The notes under the pieces: generated by a model | The model's database searches: none | What the model saw: the letters and a program-made list of their open reading frames with translations, nothing else | What the model was told of the DNA's origin: nothing | Shown: in pieces, positions 8,226 to 16,686 of the stretch | Layout: every line of letters begins with the position of its first letter | Position numbering within the stretch: the first letter of the stretch is position 1 | Source of the DNA: Burkholderiales bacterium | Lineage (GTDB): Bacteria; Pseudomonadota; Gammaproteobacteria; Burkholderiales; SG8-41 | Direction of reading: 5' to 3' | Assembly: GCA_019744975.1 (NCBI GenBank) | Contig: JAIETP010000023.1 | Span: 1-64,000, forward strand | DNA length: 64,000 bases | Program-made: the position numbers and the translations under genes

Positions 8226-9185
8226 ATGACCCGATTGCTGATCAGCACTTTTTACGCCGCGTTTTTCACATTCTCGCTGTCCGCGCAGGCCGCCTACCCC
8301 GACAAACCGGTACGCCTGATCGTGCCGCTGTCCGCGGGCGGCGGCATGGATACCGTGACCCGTGCGGTGGCGACGCCGCTCGCGGAAAAATTCGGCCAGA
8401 CCGTGGTCGTCGACAACCGCGCCGGCGGCGGTGGCGCGATCGGCGCCGAACTGACCAGGGAAGCGCCGAAGGATGGCCACACGCTGCTGATGGCCAGCGC
8501 GACCTTTGTGATTCATCCCCTGCTCTACCCGGCGCGTTATGTGCCGACGCGGGATTACGCGACCATCACCCAGGTCACGCGCCAGCCCTATGTGCTGATG
8601 GTCCACCCGGGCATTCCGGCAAAAAACGTCAAGGAACTGGTGGTCTACACCAGGGCCAATCCGAACAAGGTCAATTACGCGTCATCCGGCCAGGGCAGCC
8701 TGATCCACCTGACCACGGAGCTGTTCAAGGTGCGCACCGGCGCCGACATGAACCATATTCCGTACAAAGGCATGGGCGGCGCCTACGTCGACATGCTGGC
8801 CGGTCGTATCCAGGCCGCGTTCCCGAGCATCATTTCGGTGTTGCCGCACCTGAAGACCGGCAAGCTGCGCGCGCTGGCGGTGACCAGCGCGCAGCGCGCG
8901 GCCACGCTGCCCGACATCCCCAGCCTGCAGGAAGCCGGCGTACCCAACATCGATGTTTCAAACTGGTACGGGCTGTTCGCGCCGGCCGGCACGCCGCGCC
9001 AGGTGATCGACCGCGTGCATCGTGAAGTCGTCGAAATCCTCAAAACCGCGGAAATGCAAAAACGCATGGCCGGCGACGGTGCCGAGGGCGTCGGCAGCAC
9101 GCCGGCCGAATTCGCCGCCTATGTCAAAGCCGAATCGGTGCGCTGGGCGGAAGTCATCAAAAAATCCAGCATCAAGGCAGACTAG
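8226..9185 (+). CDS. Bug/TctC-family tripartite tricarboxylate transporter substrate-binding protein
   Basis: ~319 aa from ATG 8226; signal peptide then AYPDKPVRLIVPLSAGGGMDTVTRAVATPLAEKFGQTVVVDNRAGGGGAIGAELTREAPKDGHTLLMAS. Confidence 0.95.
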   Translation: MTRLLISTFYAAFFTFSLSAQAAYPDKPVRLIVPLSAGGGMDTVTRAVATPLAEKFGQTVVVDNRAGGGGAIGAELTREAPKDGHTLLMASATFVIHPLLYPARYVPTRDYATITQVTRQPYVLMVHPGIPAKNVKELVVYTRANPNKVNYASSGQGSLIHLTTELFKVRTGADMNHIPYKGMGGAYVDMLAGRIQAAFPSIISVLPHLKTGKLRALAVTSAQRAATLPDIPSLQEAGVPNIDVSNWYGLFAPAGTPRQVIDRVHREVVEILKTAEMQKRMAGDGAEGVGSTPAEFAAYVKAESVRWAEVIKKSSIKAD

Positions 9186-9353
9186 CGGAGGCTGTTAACG
9201 CCGTTGTAGCGCGCATGCCGGCGCCCGCAACATGCCGGCTGCGGTTACAATCCCGGCGGCCCGTAAACGCCACCACGGCACGCCGCGTTACCAGTGGCGC
9301 AGCCTGATATCGCCACACCAAAAATAATTCAATAAAATCAATAGGTTATATAA

Positions 9354-11384
9354 ATGCTCATTTACGCGCTGACTATTTTTGCGAGCGCGTTCCTGCTGTT
9401 CCTGGTGCAACCGATCATGGCGAAACAGATCCTGCCGTGGTTTGGCGGTTCAGCGGCGGTATGGACGACCTGCCTGATGTTTTTCCAACTGGTATTGCTC
9501 GCCGGTTACGCCTACGCCGACTGGACTGTGCGTTTCCTGAAACCACGGCCGCAGGTCATTCTGCATGTGGTCTTGATCATCATCAGCCTGGTATCGCTGC
9601 CGATCATCGCCGGCAGCGGCTGGAAACCGGGCGGCGAAGAAGATCCGACCTGGCTGATCCTCGGCCTCCTGGCCGCCACCATCGGCCTGCCCTACTTCCT
9701 GCTGTCGACCACCGGACCGCTGCTGCAGGCCTGGTTCGCGCGCAGTTATCCGCAGGCAAAAAATGTCTATCGTCTGTTCGCGCTGTCGAACGGCGCATCG
9801 CTGATTGCGCTGGTGGCCTACCCGTTTGTGGTCGAGCCTTACGTCACCACCCACCAGCAGTCGATCGGCTGGAGTTTCGGCTACGGACTGTTCGCCCTGC
9901 TCTGCGGCAGTTCGGCATTGTTCAGCCTGCGCGCATCAACCCAGGCCGCCATGCAACAGGCGGGCGCACCGGCCGCCGCCGAAGGCCCTCCCCCGCGTTT
10001 TGCCGACTACCTGCTGTGGCTGACGCTGGCCGCACTCGGCTCGTTCATGCTGATCGCGGTGACCAACCACATCACCCACGATGTCGCCTCGGTGCCCTTC
10101 CTGTGGATCCTGCCGCTGACGCTGTACCTGCTGTCCTTCGTGCTGTGTTTCGAAGGCCGCAACTGGTACCAGCGGCAGATTTTTTTCGGCCCGCTGCTGG
10201 TGATCGTCGGCGCGATGTCCTGGGCGCTGCACACCAACGGCGGCGTGATGGACATCAAGCAGGCCATCCCGCTGTTTGCCGCCGGCCTGTTCGTGATGTG
10301 CATGTTTTTCCACGGCGAACTCGCCGCACTTAAACCGGCGCCGCGCCACCTGACCGGTTATTACCTGATGATTTCGCTGGGCGGCGCGGTCGGCGGCCTG
10401 CTGGTGGGTTTTGTCGCGCCCAAGCTGTTCAACACCTACTATGAATTCGGCCTCGGCCTGTTTTTCACCGTGCTGATCGCCGCGTACCTTGCGCGCCGCG
10501 CCATGCTCATCGTGCCGGTGCTGGCGCTGGTCGCCGCGGGTTTCACCGCATACCAGATCCACACCTACATCAACATGCTGTCCAAGGACGCCCGGGTGAT
10601 GACGCGCAATTTCTACGGTACGCTGCGGGTCAAGGATTTCGGCGACGAGTCGAACCTCGAGAGCACGCGTCGGCTGATGCACGGCGTGATCATGCACGGC
10701 GAACAGTTCCTGGCACCTGCGCGACGCCTGGAACCGACGACCTACTACGGCCCGACGGCGGGCGTCGGCCGCATCATCAACATCAAGCGCGAAGCTGCGA
10801 AAGAAATCCGTGTCGGCGTGGTCGGTCTCGGCGCCGGCACGCTGGCCGTCTATGGTCGGCCGGGTGACGTTTACCGCTTTTATGAAATCAACCCGCAGGT
10901 TATTGACCTGGCCAAAACCGAATTCAGCTTCCTCGGTTCCAGCGCGGCAAAAATTGAAACCCTGCTCGGCGACGCCCGGCTGACCCTGGAGCGCGAACCG
11001 GCGCAGGCTTACGACGTGCTGGCGATCGACGCCTTTTCCAGCGATTCGATCCCCACCCATCTGATGACCTATGAGGCCATGGGCGTCTACCTGAAAAACA
11101 TGAAACCCGACGGCGTGATCGCCTTTCACGTCACCAACCGCTTCCTGCACCTGGCGCCGGTGGTGAAACGCATCGCCGACGAACACGGCCTGCACACGGT
11201 GCTGGTCGCCGACAATCCCGACAGCAGGTCGGATCTGGCCAATACCGACTGGGTGCTGGTGTCGCGCAGCAAGGTGGTCCTCGAAAACCCGCGCATCACC
11301 GAATCCACGGAAAAAATCGGTGAAATCCCCGGCCTGCGACTGTGGACCGACAGTTTCAACAACCTGTTCAAAATTCTGAAATAA
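9354..11384 (+). CDS. Fused multi-TM / spermidine synthase-like protein
   Basis: 676 aa; many TM helices then IRVGVVGLGAGTLAVYGRPGDVYRFYEINPQVIDLAK...DVLAIDAFSSDSIPTHLMTYEA (spermidine synthase-like Rossmann methyltransferase fold). Confidence 0.88.
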   Translation: MLIYALTIFASAFLLFLVQPIMAKQILPWFGGSAAVWTTCLMFFQLVLLAGYAYADWTVRFLKPRPQVILHVVLIIISLVSLPIIAGSGWKPGGEEDPTWLILGLLAATIGLPYFLLSTTGPLLQAWFARSYPQAKNVYRLFALSNGASLIALVAYPFVVEPYVTTHQQSIGWSFGYGLFALLCGSSALFSLRASTQAAMQQAGAPAAAEGPPPRFADYLLWLTLAALGSFMLIAVTNHITHDVASVPFLWILPLTLYLLSFVLCFEGRNWYQRQIFFGPLLVIVGAMSWALHTNGGVMDIKQAIPLFAAGLFVMCMFFHGELAALKPAPRHLTGYYLMISLGGAVGGLLVGFVAPKLFNTYYEFGLGLFFTVLIAAYLARRAMLIVPVLALVAAGFTAYQIHTYINMLSKDARVMTRNFYGTLRVKDFGDESNLESTRRLMHGVIMHGEQFLAPARRLEPTTYYGPTAGVGRIINIKREAAKEIRVGVVGLGAGTLAVYGRPGDVYRFYEINPQVIDLAKTEFSFLGSSAAKIETLLGDARLTLEREPAQAYDVLAIDAFSSDSIPTHLMTYEAMGVYLKNMKPDGVIAFHVTNRFLHLAPVVKRIADEHGLHTVLVADNPDSRSDLANTDWVLVSRSKVVLENPRITESTEKIGEIPGLRLWTDSFNNLFKILK

Positions 11385-11467
11385 GTTGCACGGGGCGGGA
11401 AGCTTGCCAACCGATTGCAGGGAAGTTGCCGCTTGAAAAACGGCGGCACTGCACCCATCTGGAGGCA

Positions 11468-12871
11468 ATGTCCATGAACGTTTCAATGCCCATGTTTTTC
11501 AAGGATTTTCTGAACATGTTACGGACGCCCATGCTGCTCCTGCTGGGCGCATTGCTGCCGCTGGCAGCACCGGCACAACCGGCGACTGACGCACGCGGCC
11601 TGCCGACCCTGGCGCCGCTGGTCAACCAGGTCACGCCGGCGGTGGTCAACATCTCGGTGGTCACCCGCGCCCCGGTGGAAGACAACCCGCTGTTCCGCGA
11701 CCCGTTTTTCCGGCGTTTTTTCAACCTGCCGGACAAACAGCAGCGCCAGGAGCAGTCCGCCGGCTCCGGTGTCATCGTTGACGCCGCCCGCGGCTATGTC
11801 CTGACCAACAACCATGTCATCAAGGACGCCGAGCAGGTCATCGTCACGCTGAAAGACCGCCGCCAGTTTCCGGCCAAGCTGGTCGGCACCGATCCCGGCA
11901 CCGACATCGCCGTATTGCAGATCAACGCACCCAATCTTGCTTCGCTGCGTTTTGGCGACTCGGACAACCTGCAGGTTGGCGACTACGTGCTCGCCATCGG
12001 CAATCCCTTCGGCATCGGCCAGACCGTGACCTCGGGCATCGTCAGCGCGCTGGGGCGCAGCGGGCTGTCGGTGGAGGGTTACGAGGATTTCATCCAGACC
12101 GACGCCTCGATCAATCCCGGCAACTCGGGCGGCGCGCTGGTCAATCTGCGCGGCGAACTGATCGGCATCAACACCGCGATCATCGGCCCGGCCGGCGGCA
12201 ACGTCGGCATCGGTTTTGCCGTGCCCTCGATGATGGCACGTGCGGTGATGGAACAGATCGTGCGTCATGGCGAAGTACGACGCGGCCGCCTCGGCCTCGA
12301 AATGGCGGACGTGCCGGCGGATGTCCAGCGCAAACTGCGCCTTCCGTCACTGGATGGCGCGATCATCAACAACGTGCAATCGGGCTCGCCGGCGGATCGT
12401 GCCGGCCTGCGCGAGGGTGATGTCGTCACCACGCTCAACGGCCGGCCGATCCGCAGTTCCGCCGAACTGCGCGCGCGATTGGGACTCACCCCGGTCGGTG
12501 AAGAAGTCGAATTCGGCATCGTCCGCGAGAGCGGCGCGCAACGCATCCGCGCGCGCATCGCAGCACCCCAGGCCTCCGACAGCGGAGACACCCAAACGGT
12601 GGCGCAACTGCCGGGCCTGAAGGTCGTGGAAATCGAACGCGGCAGTCCGCTGTTCCAGCGCCTGCGCGGCGGTGGTCTGGTGGTGGCCGCGGTGGATGCC
12701 GACAGCCGCGCACTGCAGGCGGGTTTCCGCCCCGGCGACATCATTTATGCGGTCAACCGCCGCCGCATACAGACGCTGGCCGAATTCCAGAAATTGCTTC
12801 GTGCTGCGGAACGCGGTTACGCGGTCAGTCTGCTGCGCGGCGACTTCAGCCTTACAATAATTATTCGTTAA
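11468..12871 (+). CDS. degQ: Do-family serine endopeptidase (DegQ/HtrA-like) with PDZ domains
   Basis: His/Asp/Ser motifs TNNHVIKDAEQ, GTDIAVLQI, NPGNSGGALVNLRGELIGINTAI; PDZ-like C-terminal repeats; GGAGG upstream of ATG 11468. Confidence 0.92.
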   Translation: MSMNVSMPMFFKDFLNMLRTPMLLLLGALLPLAAPAQPATDARGLPTLAPLVNQVTPAVVNISVVTRAPVEDNPLFRDPFFRRFFNLPDKQQRQEQSAGSGVIVDAARGYVLTNNHVIKDAEQVIVTLKDRRQFPAKLVGTDPGTDIAVLQINAPNLASLRFGDSDNLQVGDYVLAIGNPFGIGQTVTSGIVSALGRSGLSVEGYEDFIQTDASINPGNSGGALVNLRGELIGINTAIIGPAGGNVGIGFAVPSMMARAVMEQIVRHGEVRRGRLGLEMADVPADVQRKLRLPSLDGAIINNVQSGSPADRAGLREGDVVTTLNGRPIRSSAELRARLGLTPVGEEVEFGIVRESGAQRIRARIAAPQASDSGDTQTVAQLPGLKVVEIERGSPLFQRLRGGGLVVAAVDADSRALQAGFRPGDIIYAVNRRRIQTLAEFQKLLRAAERGYAVSLLRGDFSLTIIIR

Positions 12872-12888
12872 TTCGTTAAGACCCGCGC

Positions 12889-14052
12889 TCAGGCGCGGCC
12901 GCGGCGCCCCCCAAGGGGACTTGCTGCGCGGCGCACCAGCCAGCCGCCAATACCGAGCAGCACCGAATTGGCGTACCACACCGGCGCATAACCGAATGCG
13001 GTGCCCATGGTGCCGAACAGCAGCGGGATCACCAGATGGGTGACGTTGTTGACGGTGACGCGCAGGCCGGCGGCCTCCGACGCGCGCCCCTCGGGCGCCA
13101 GCGAATAAATCAGCGACATCGACATCGGCTGGCCGCAGCCCACCCCCAGGCCGAGCAGGAACGACACCGCGCACAGGGCGTACGGGTTTTCGAAAAAGGG
13201 AAACAGGATGAAGGCAAAGGCCGCGACAAAAATCGCATAGACGAGGATCTGCGCCTCGCTCGAGTGTTTGAGCAGCCAGGGCAGTGCGGCACGGATCACG
13301 AAGGTCGCCAGCGCAAAAACGCCGAGGATGATGCCGATGGCGGAGGCCGACAGCCCGATGCCGTGCCCATACACCGGCAGGTAAAAATTGAACAGGTCCC
13401 AGGCCGCGGAAATGAAGCCGCTGGCGATGAAGGTATTGCGCAGCCGCGGCGCGCGCCACAACTCCATCACCCCGCCGCTGGCCGCTGCCCCGGGCAGTTT
13501 GGCTGCCCCCGGCAGGAAGCCCGGACGCAGCCACAACATCAACACCGGAATGATGGTGAACGACGCCAGGATCATGAAGGCCTCGACGTGGCCGAGATAG
13601 TCGATCGCAAAACCGCCGATCAGCGGCCCGATGAACCCCGCCCCGGAAAAAGCCAGGCTGACCAGCGCGTAATTGCGCGAACGGTGCTGGGGACCGCCGA
13701 TGCCGCCGGCAATGCCGGTGACGGTGACAAAAAAGAAATGGAAGGACGAGCCCATCAGGAAGGCGGCAATGTAGAGCGTCGTCAACGCCGGCCAGATCGC
13801 CGTCAGCAACAGCGCGACCAGCAAACCGGCGCTGCCCAGCAGCATCGGCAGCCGCGGCCCGACACGATCGGCAAGCCGCCCGATGGCAATCGCAAACAAC
13901 ATCGGACATACCGCATAGAGCGCCATCAGGATGCCAACCTGCATCTGCGTCGCGCCGGATTCCAGCGCAAACAGCGACACCACCACGCGGCTGCCGCCGA
14001 AGGCAATGTGGTTGAGTACGATCAGTACCAGCGTGAGATAGATGGCCATCAA
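12889..14052 (-). CDS. MFS transporter
   Basis: 387 aa, about 12 TM segments, GRLADRVGPRLPMLLGSAG motif. Confidence 0.88.
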   Translation of the reverse strand: MMAIYLTLVLIVLNHIAFGGSRVVVSLFALESGATQMQVGILMALYAVCPMLFAIAIGRLADRVGPRLPMLLGSAGLLVALLLTAIWPALTTLYIAAFLMGSSFHFFFVTVTGIAGGIGGPQHRSRNYALVSLAFSGAGFIGPLIGGFAIDYLGHVEAFMILASFTIIPVLMLWLRPGFLPGAAKLPGAAASGGVMELWRAPRLRNTFIASGFISAAWDLFNFYLPVYGHGIGLSASAIGIILGVFALATFVIRAALPWLLKHSSEAQILVYAIFVAAFAFILFPFFENPYALCAVSFLLGLGVGCGQPMSMSLIYSLAPEGRASEAAGLRVTVNNVTHLVIPLLFGTMGTAFGYAPVWYANSVLLGIGGWLVRRAASPLGGRRGRA

Positions 14053-14240
14053 TGGACAATGCGGTTTTGCGCCACGATTTTATCAGCGCAGCCCTCACTG
14101 ACCGGCGGTGATTCCATACTGTAGAGCACAATTCCGCGGATTTACACCGCAGGGAATTTTACCGGCAAGCGGCGACCACCATTAACTTCCGTATCGTGGC
14201 ACCGTATCAGGGGCTGTTTTTGCCCCCCCCAGAGCAATAC

Positions 14241-15233
14241 TCAGACTTCCAGCAGATGCACCGCAAACAGCCGCCCGGCATCAACCCAGACCTGCACCGG
14301 CCGGAAACCGGCCGCCTGCGCCAGACGCTGGAATTCCTGGACCGAATATTTGCAGGAATTTTCGGTGTGCATGCGTTCGCCGGCAGCGAAGACAAAGCTG
14401 TATCCGCTGACGGTGACAGTTTGTTCGCGCAGGCTCTCGAGATGCATTTCGATGCGCCCGGCCGTGGTGTTGTAAAACGCGACATGCCGAAACTGGTCGA
14501 GGTCAAAGTCCGCGGCCAGTTCGCTGTTGATCCGCCGCAGCAGGTTCAGATTGAACTCGGCGGTCACGCCCTCTGCATCGTTATAGGCGGCATGCAGCAC
14601 ATCGGGATCTTTTTTCAGGTCGACGCCGATCAACATCGCTCCTTCTGCGCCGGCCAGGTCGCGCGCACGCAGCAGAAACTCCTGCGCCTCTGCCGGCGTC
14701 AGGTTGCCGATGGTCGAGCCGGGGAAATAAATCACCCGGCGCGACGCCTTGATACGCTCAAGTTCAGGCACCCGCAGCGGCTGCATGTAATCGGCGCAGA
14801 CGGCGATGATCGGCAACTGCGGAAAACCTGCCGCCAGGCGCGCCGTCGAGGCCTGCAGTGCATCGGCGGCAATATCGACCGGCACATAGGCCGCGGGCCG
14901 CAACGTGCGCAGCAGCACCTCCGTCTTGACACTGGCGCCGCTGCCGAACTCGATCAGCAGGCCACCCCCGCCCAGCTGTGCGGCCATGTCCGCCGCGTGA
15001 TCACGCATCAAGGCCAGTTCGGTGCGGGTCGGATAATATTCGGGCAATTCACAGATCGCCTCGAACAGTTCGCAGCCGCGGGCATCATAAAAATATTTGG
15101 GTGACAGCGCCTTGGGCGAAGCGCCGAGCCCCGCAATCACGTCGTCAAGGAAACGCCCGACGACAGGCTGCAGATCAATAAAAGAAATATGGGGCGAAAT
15201 CGGGGGCAAAGATGGGGTCACAGGTGGGGACAA
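14241..15233 (-). CDS. egtD: L-histidine N(alpha)-methyltransferase, EgtD family
   Basis: SPKYFYDARGCELFEAICELPEYYPTRTELALMRDHAADMAAQLGGGGLLIEFGSGASVKTEVLLRTL; YFPGSTIGNLTPAEAQEFL; apparent TTG start at 15233. Confidence 0.9.
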   Translation of the reverse strand: MSPPVTPSLPPISPHISFIDLQPVVGRFLDDVIAGLGASPKALSPKYFYDARGCELFEAICELPEYYPTRTELALMRDHAADMAAQLGGGGLLIEFGSGASVKTEVLLRTLRPAAYVPVDIAADALQASTARLAAGFPQLPIIAVCADYMQPLRVPELERIKASRRVIYFPGSTIGNLTPAEAQEFLLRARDLAGAEGAMLIGVDLKKDPDVLHAAYNDAEGVTAEFNLNLLRRINSELAADFDLDQFRHVAFYNTTAGRIEMHLESLREQTVTVSGYSFVFAAGERMHTENSCKYSVQEFQRLAQAAGFRPVQVWVDAGRLFAVHLLEV

Positions 15234-15250
15234 AACGGGAACGAAAGGGG
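15191..15250 (+). other. G-run tract (potential G-quadruplex) across the egtD start region
   Basis: ggggcgaaatcgggggcaaagatggggtcacaggtggggacaaaacgggaacgaaagggg: six G3-5 runs spaced by 7-8 nt. Confidence 0.55.
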
Positions 15251-15320
15251 TGGTGCTGCGGATTTCATGCGCGATCCTGCGTCGTCATTGCCGACGCGAC
15301 CCGGGCTGTTGGCCCGGAAT

Positions 15321-16187
15321 TCAGCCCGGTTTATCCGCGGAGTTGCGGGTTTCCATCCAGCGCTTGATGCGATTGGCATCACCGATGCGGGTTAATTTCC
15401 CCCAGGAATCCAGCAACACGATGATCACCGGTTTGCCGGCGATTTTGGCCTGCATCACCAGGCAACGCCCGGCCTCGGCGATATAACCGGTCTTGGACAG
15501 GCCGATCTGCCACTCATGGCTTTTCACCAGCCGGTTTGAATTGCTGTACTTCATCGGCCGCCCATTGGCCTGTATGGTCAGGCCGCTGTCGGTGGTGAAC
15601 TCGCGGATCAGCGGGTATTGATAGGCCGCGGCGACCATCTTGGTCAGATCCTGCGCGGTGGATACGTTGTCGCTCGACAGTCCGGTGCCGTCAACGAACC
15701 GCGTACGCCACATGCCGAGCTCCACGGCTTTCTGGTTCATCGCCGCGACAAAAGCGCTGGTGCCGCCGGGGAAAACCCGGGTCAGGGCTTCAGCGGCGCG
15801 GTTCTCGGAGGCCATCAGCGCCAGCTGCAGCAATTCCCCGCGGGCCAGCACGGTGCCGATACGCAGCCGTGAACGCGTGCCCTTGATCAGATCCCTGTCG
15901 TCGTTGCTGATGGCGATTTTCTCGGTCAGCGGCAGCCCGGCGTCGATTACCACCATGGCCGTCATCAGCTTGGTGATGGAGGCAATCGGCACGACCTGGT
16001 CGACGTTTTTGGCAAACAGGGTGCGCCCGGACTGGTCGACAACCAGCGCCGCGGAGGACTTCAGTTCCGGGAAGCCGGCGCGCCCGGCGACGGCGGATTT
16101 AACCTTGCGGGCGGTCCGTTCCTGCGACTCGGCGAGTGCGGGGGACGCCGCCAGAATGGCGATCAGGATCACGATCAACCGGCGCAT
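15321..16187 (-). CDS. pbpG: D-alanyl-D-alanine endopeptidase (PBP7/8-like)
   Basis: 288 aa; signal peptide, SITKLMTAMVVIDAG (SxxK), SNN-like SSDNVSTAQD, KTGYIAEAGRCLV (KTG). Confidence 0.92.
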   Translation of the reverse strand: MRRLIVILIAILAASPALAESQERTARKVKSAVAGRAGFPELKSSAALVVDQSGRTLFAKNVDQVVPIASITKLMTAMVVIDAGLPLTEKIAISNDDRDLIKGTRSRLRIGTVLARGELLQLALMASENRAAEALTRVFPGGTSAFVAAMNQKAVELGMWRTRFVDGTGLSSDNVSTAQDLTKMVAAAYQYPLIREFTTDSGLTIQANGRPMKYSNSNRLVKSHEWQIGLSKTGYIAEAGRCLVMQAKIAGKPVIIVLLDSWGKLTRIGDANRIKRWMETRNSADKPG

Positions 16188-16325
16188 CAGTTTGATTTCC
16201 TTCTGAAAATTTCCTGAATTCCCTTGTAAAATACAGCCTTAGCGCGTTTATTTCAACAAGTTTGATTGCTGCGTGCAGCGCCCGGAATCCAGCGGAACAG
16301 CAGGCAAGAATCAGCTCTCGGAGGC

Positions 16326-16363
16326 AAAAAAAACTCCGCTCTGGACAATGTGTCTAGGCGGAG
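16326..16363 (-). terminator. Intrinsic terminator on the minus strand
   Basis: CTCCGC (16334-16339) / GCGGAG (16358-16363) stem with an inner GACA/TGTC stem, followed on the minus strand by eight T (16333-16326). Confidence 0.8.
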
Positions 16364-16439
16364 CTTAAAGAGGCCCTACAGATCACCCGCTCAGCACAGG
16401 TCACTGCAATAGCCAGGCCTCCGAGGAGGAAAAACCAGA

Positions 16440-16507
16440 GTTACCAATCAGCGTTACCAGGGACCAAAGTACCAAGTACCAAGTAACCAACCACAGGATC
16501 CGTAACC
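16440..16507. repeat. Imperfect short tandem repeats GT(A/T)ACCAA
   Basis: gttacca, gttacca, ggaccaaa, gtaccaa, gtaccaa, gtaaccaa, gtaacc. Confidence 0.75.
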
Positions 16508-16686
16508 TGGGGCAGCGGCCGCGATCAGGCACCTACAGCGCCCTGCACCACCCTGCCCCGACGAATTCATGATAGACATACAGGCTTACGCCAAACTTAC
16601 TAACCCGAAGCTTCTGTGACATTACGCATGGCCCAGTATGATTAATCCCCGACAATCCCCACTCCCGACCCGGCTACAACCCCGCC

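Larger units (their letters stand above)
16326..16562 (-). ncRNA. Candidate structured small RNA (unassigned)
   Basis: Minus strand: 5' stem-loop GGGGCAG/CTGCCCC (16559-16509), repeated TTGGTAC units, 3' hairpin followed by T8; no ORF on this strand in the gap; -10-like TATCAT at 16574-16569. Confidence 0.5.

Noticed and set aside
9936-11486. 516 aa open frame antisense to the spermidine synthase-like gene
   Set aside because: Mirror ORF; the sense strand has clear TM and Rossmann motifs.
12347-14131. 594 aa minus ORF overlapping the MFS gene and the degQ 3' end
   Set aside because: Shifted frame of the same-strand MFS gene (387 aa, good TM pattern) continuing antisense into degQ; no coherent domain.
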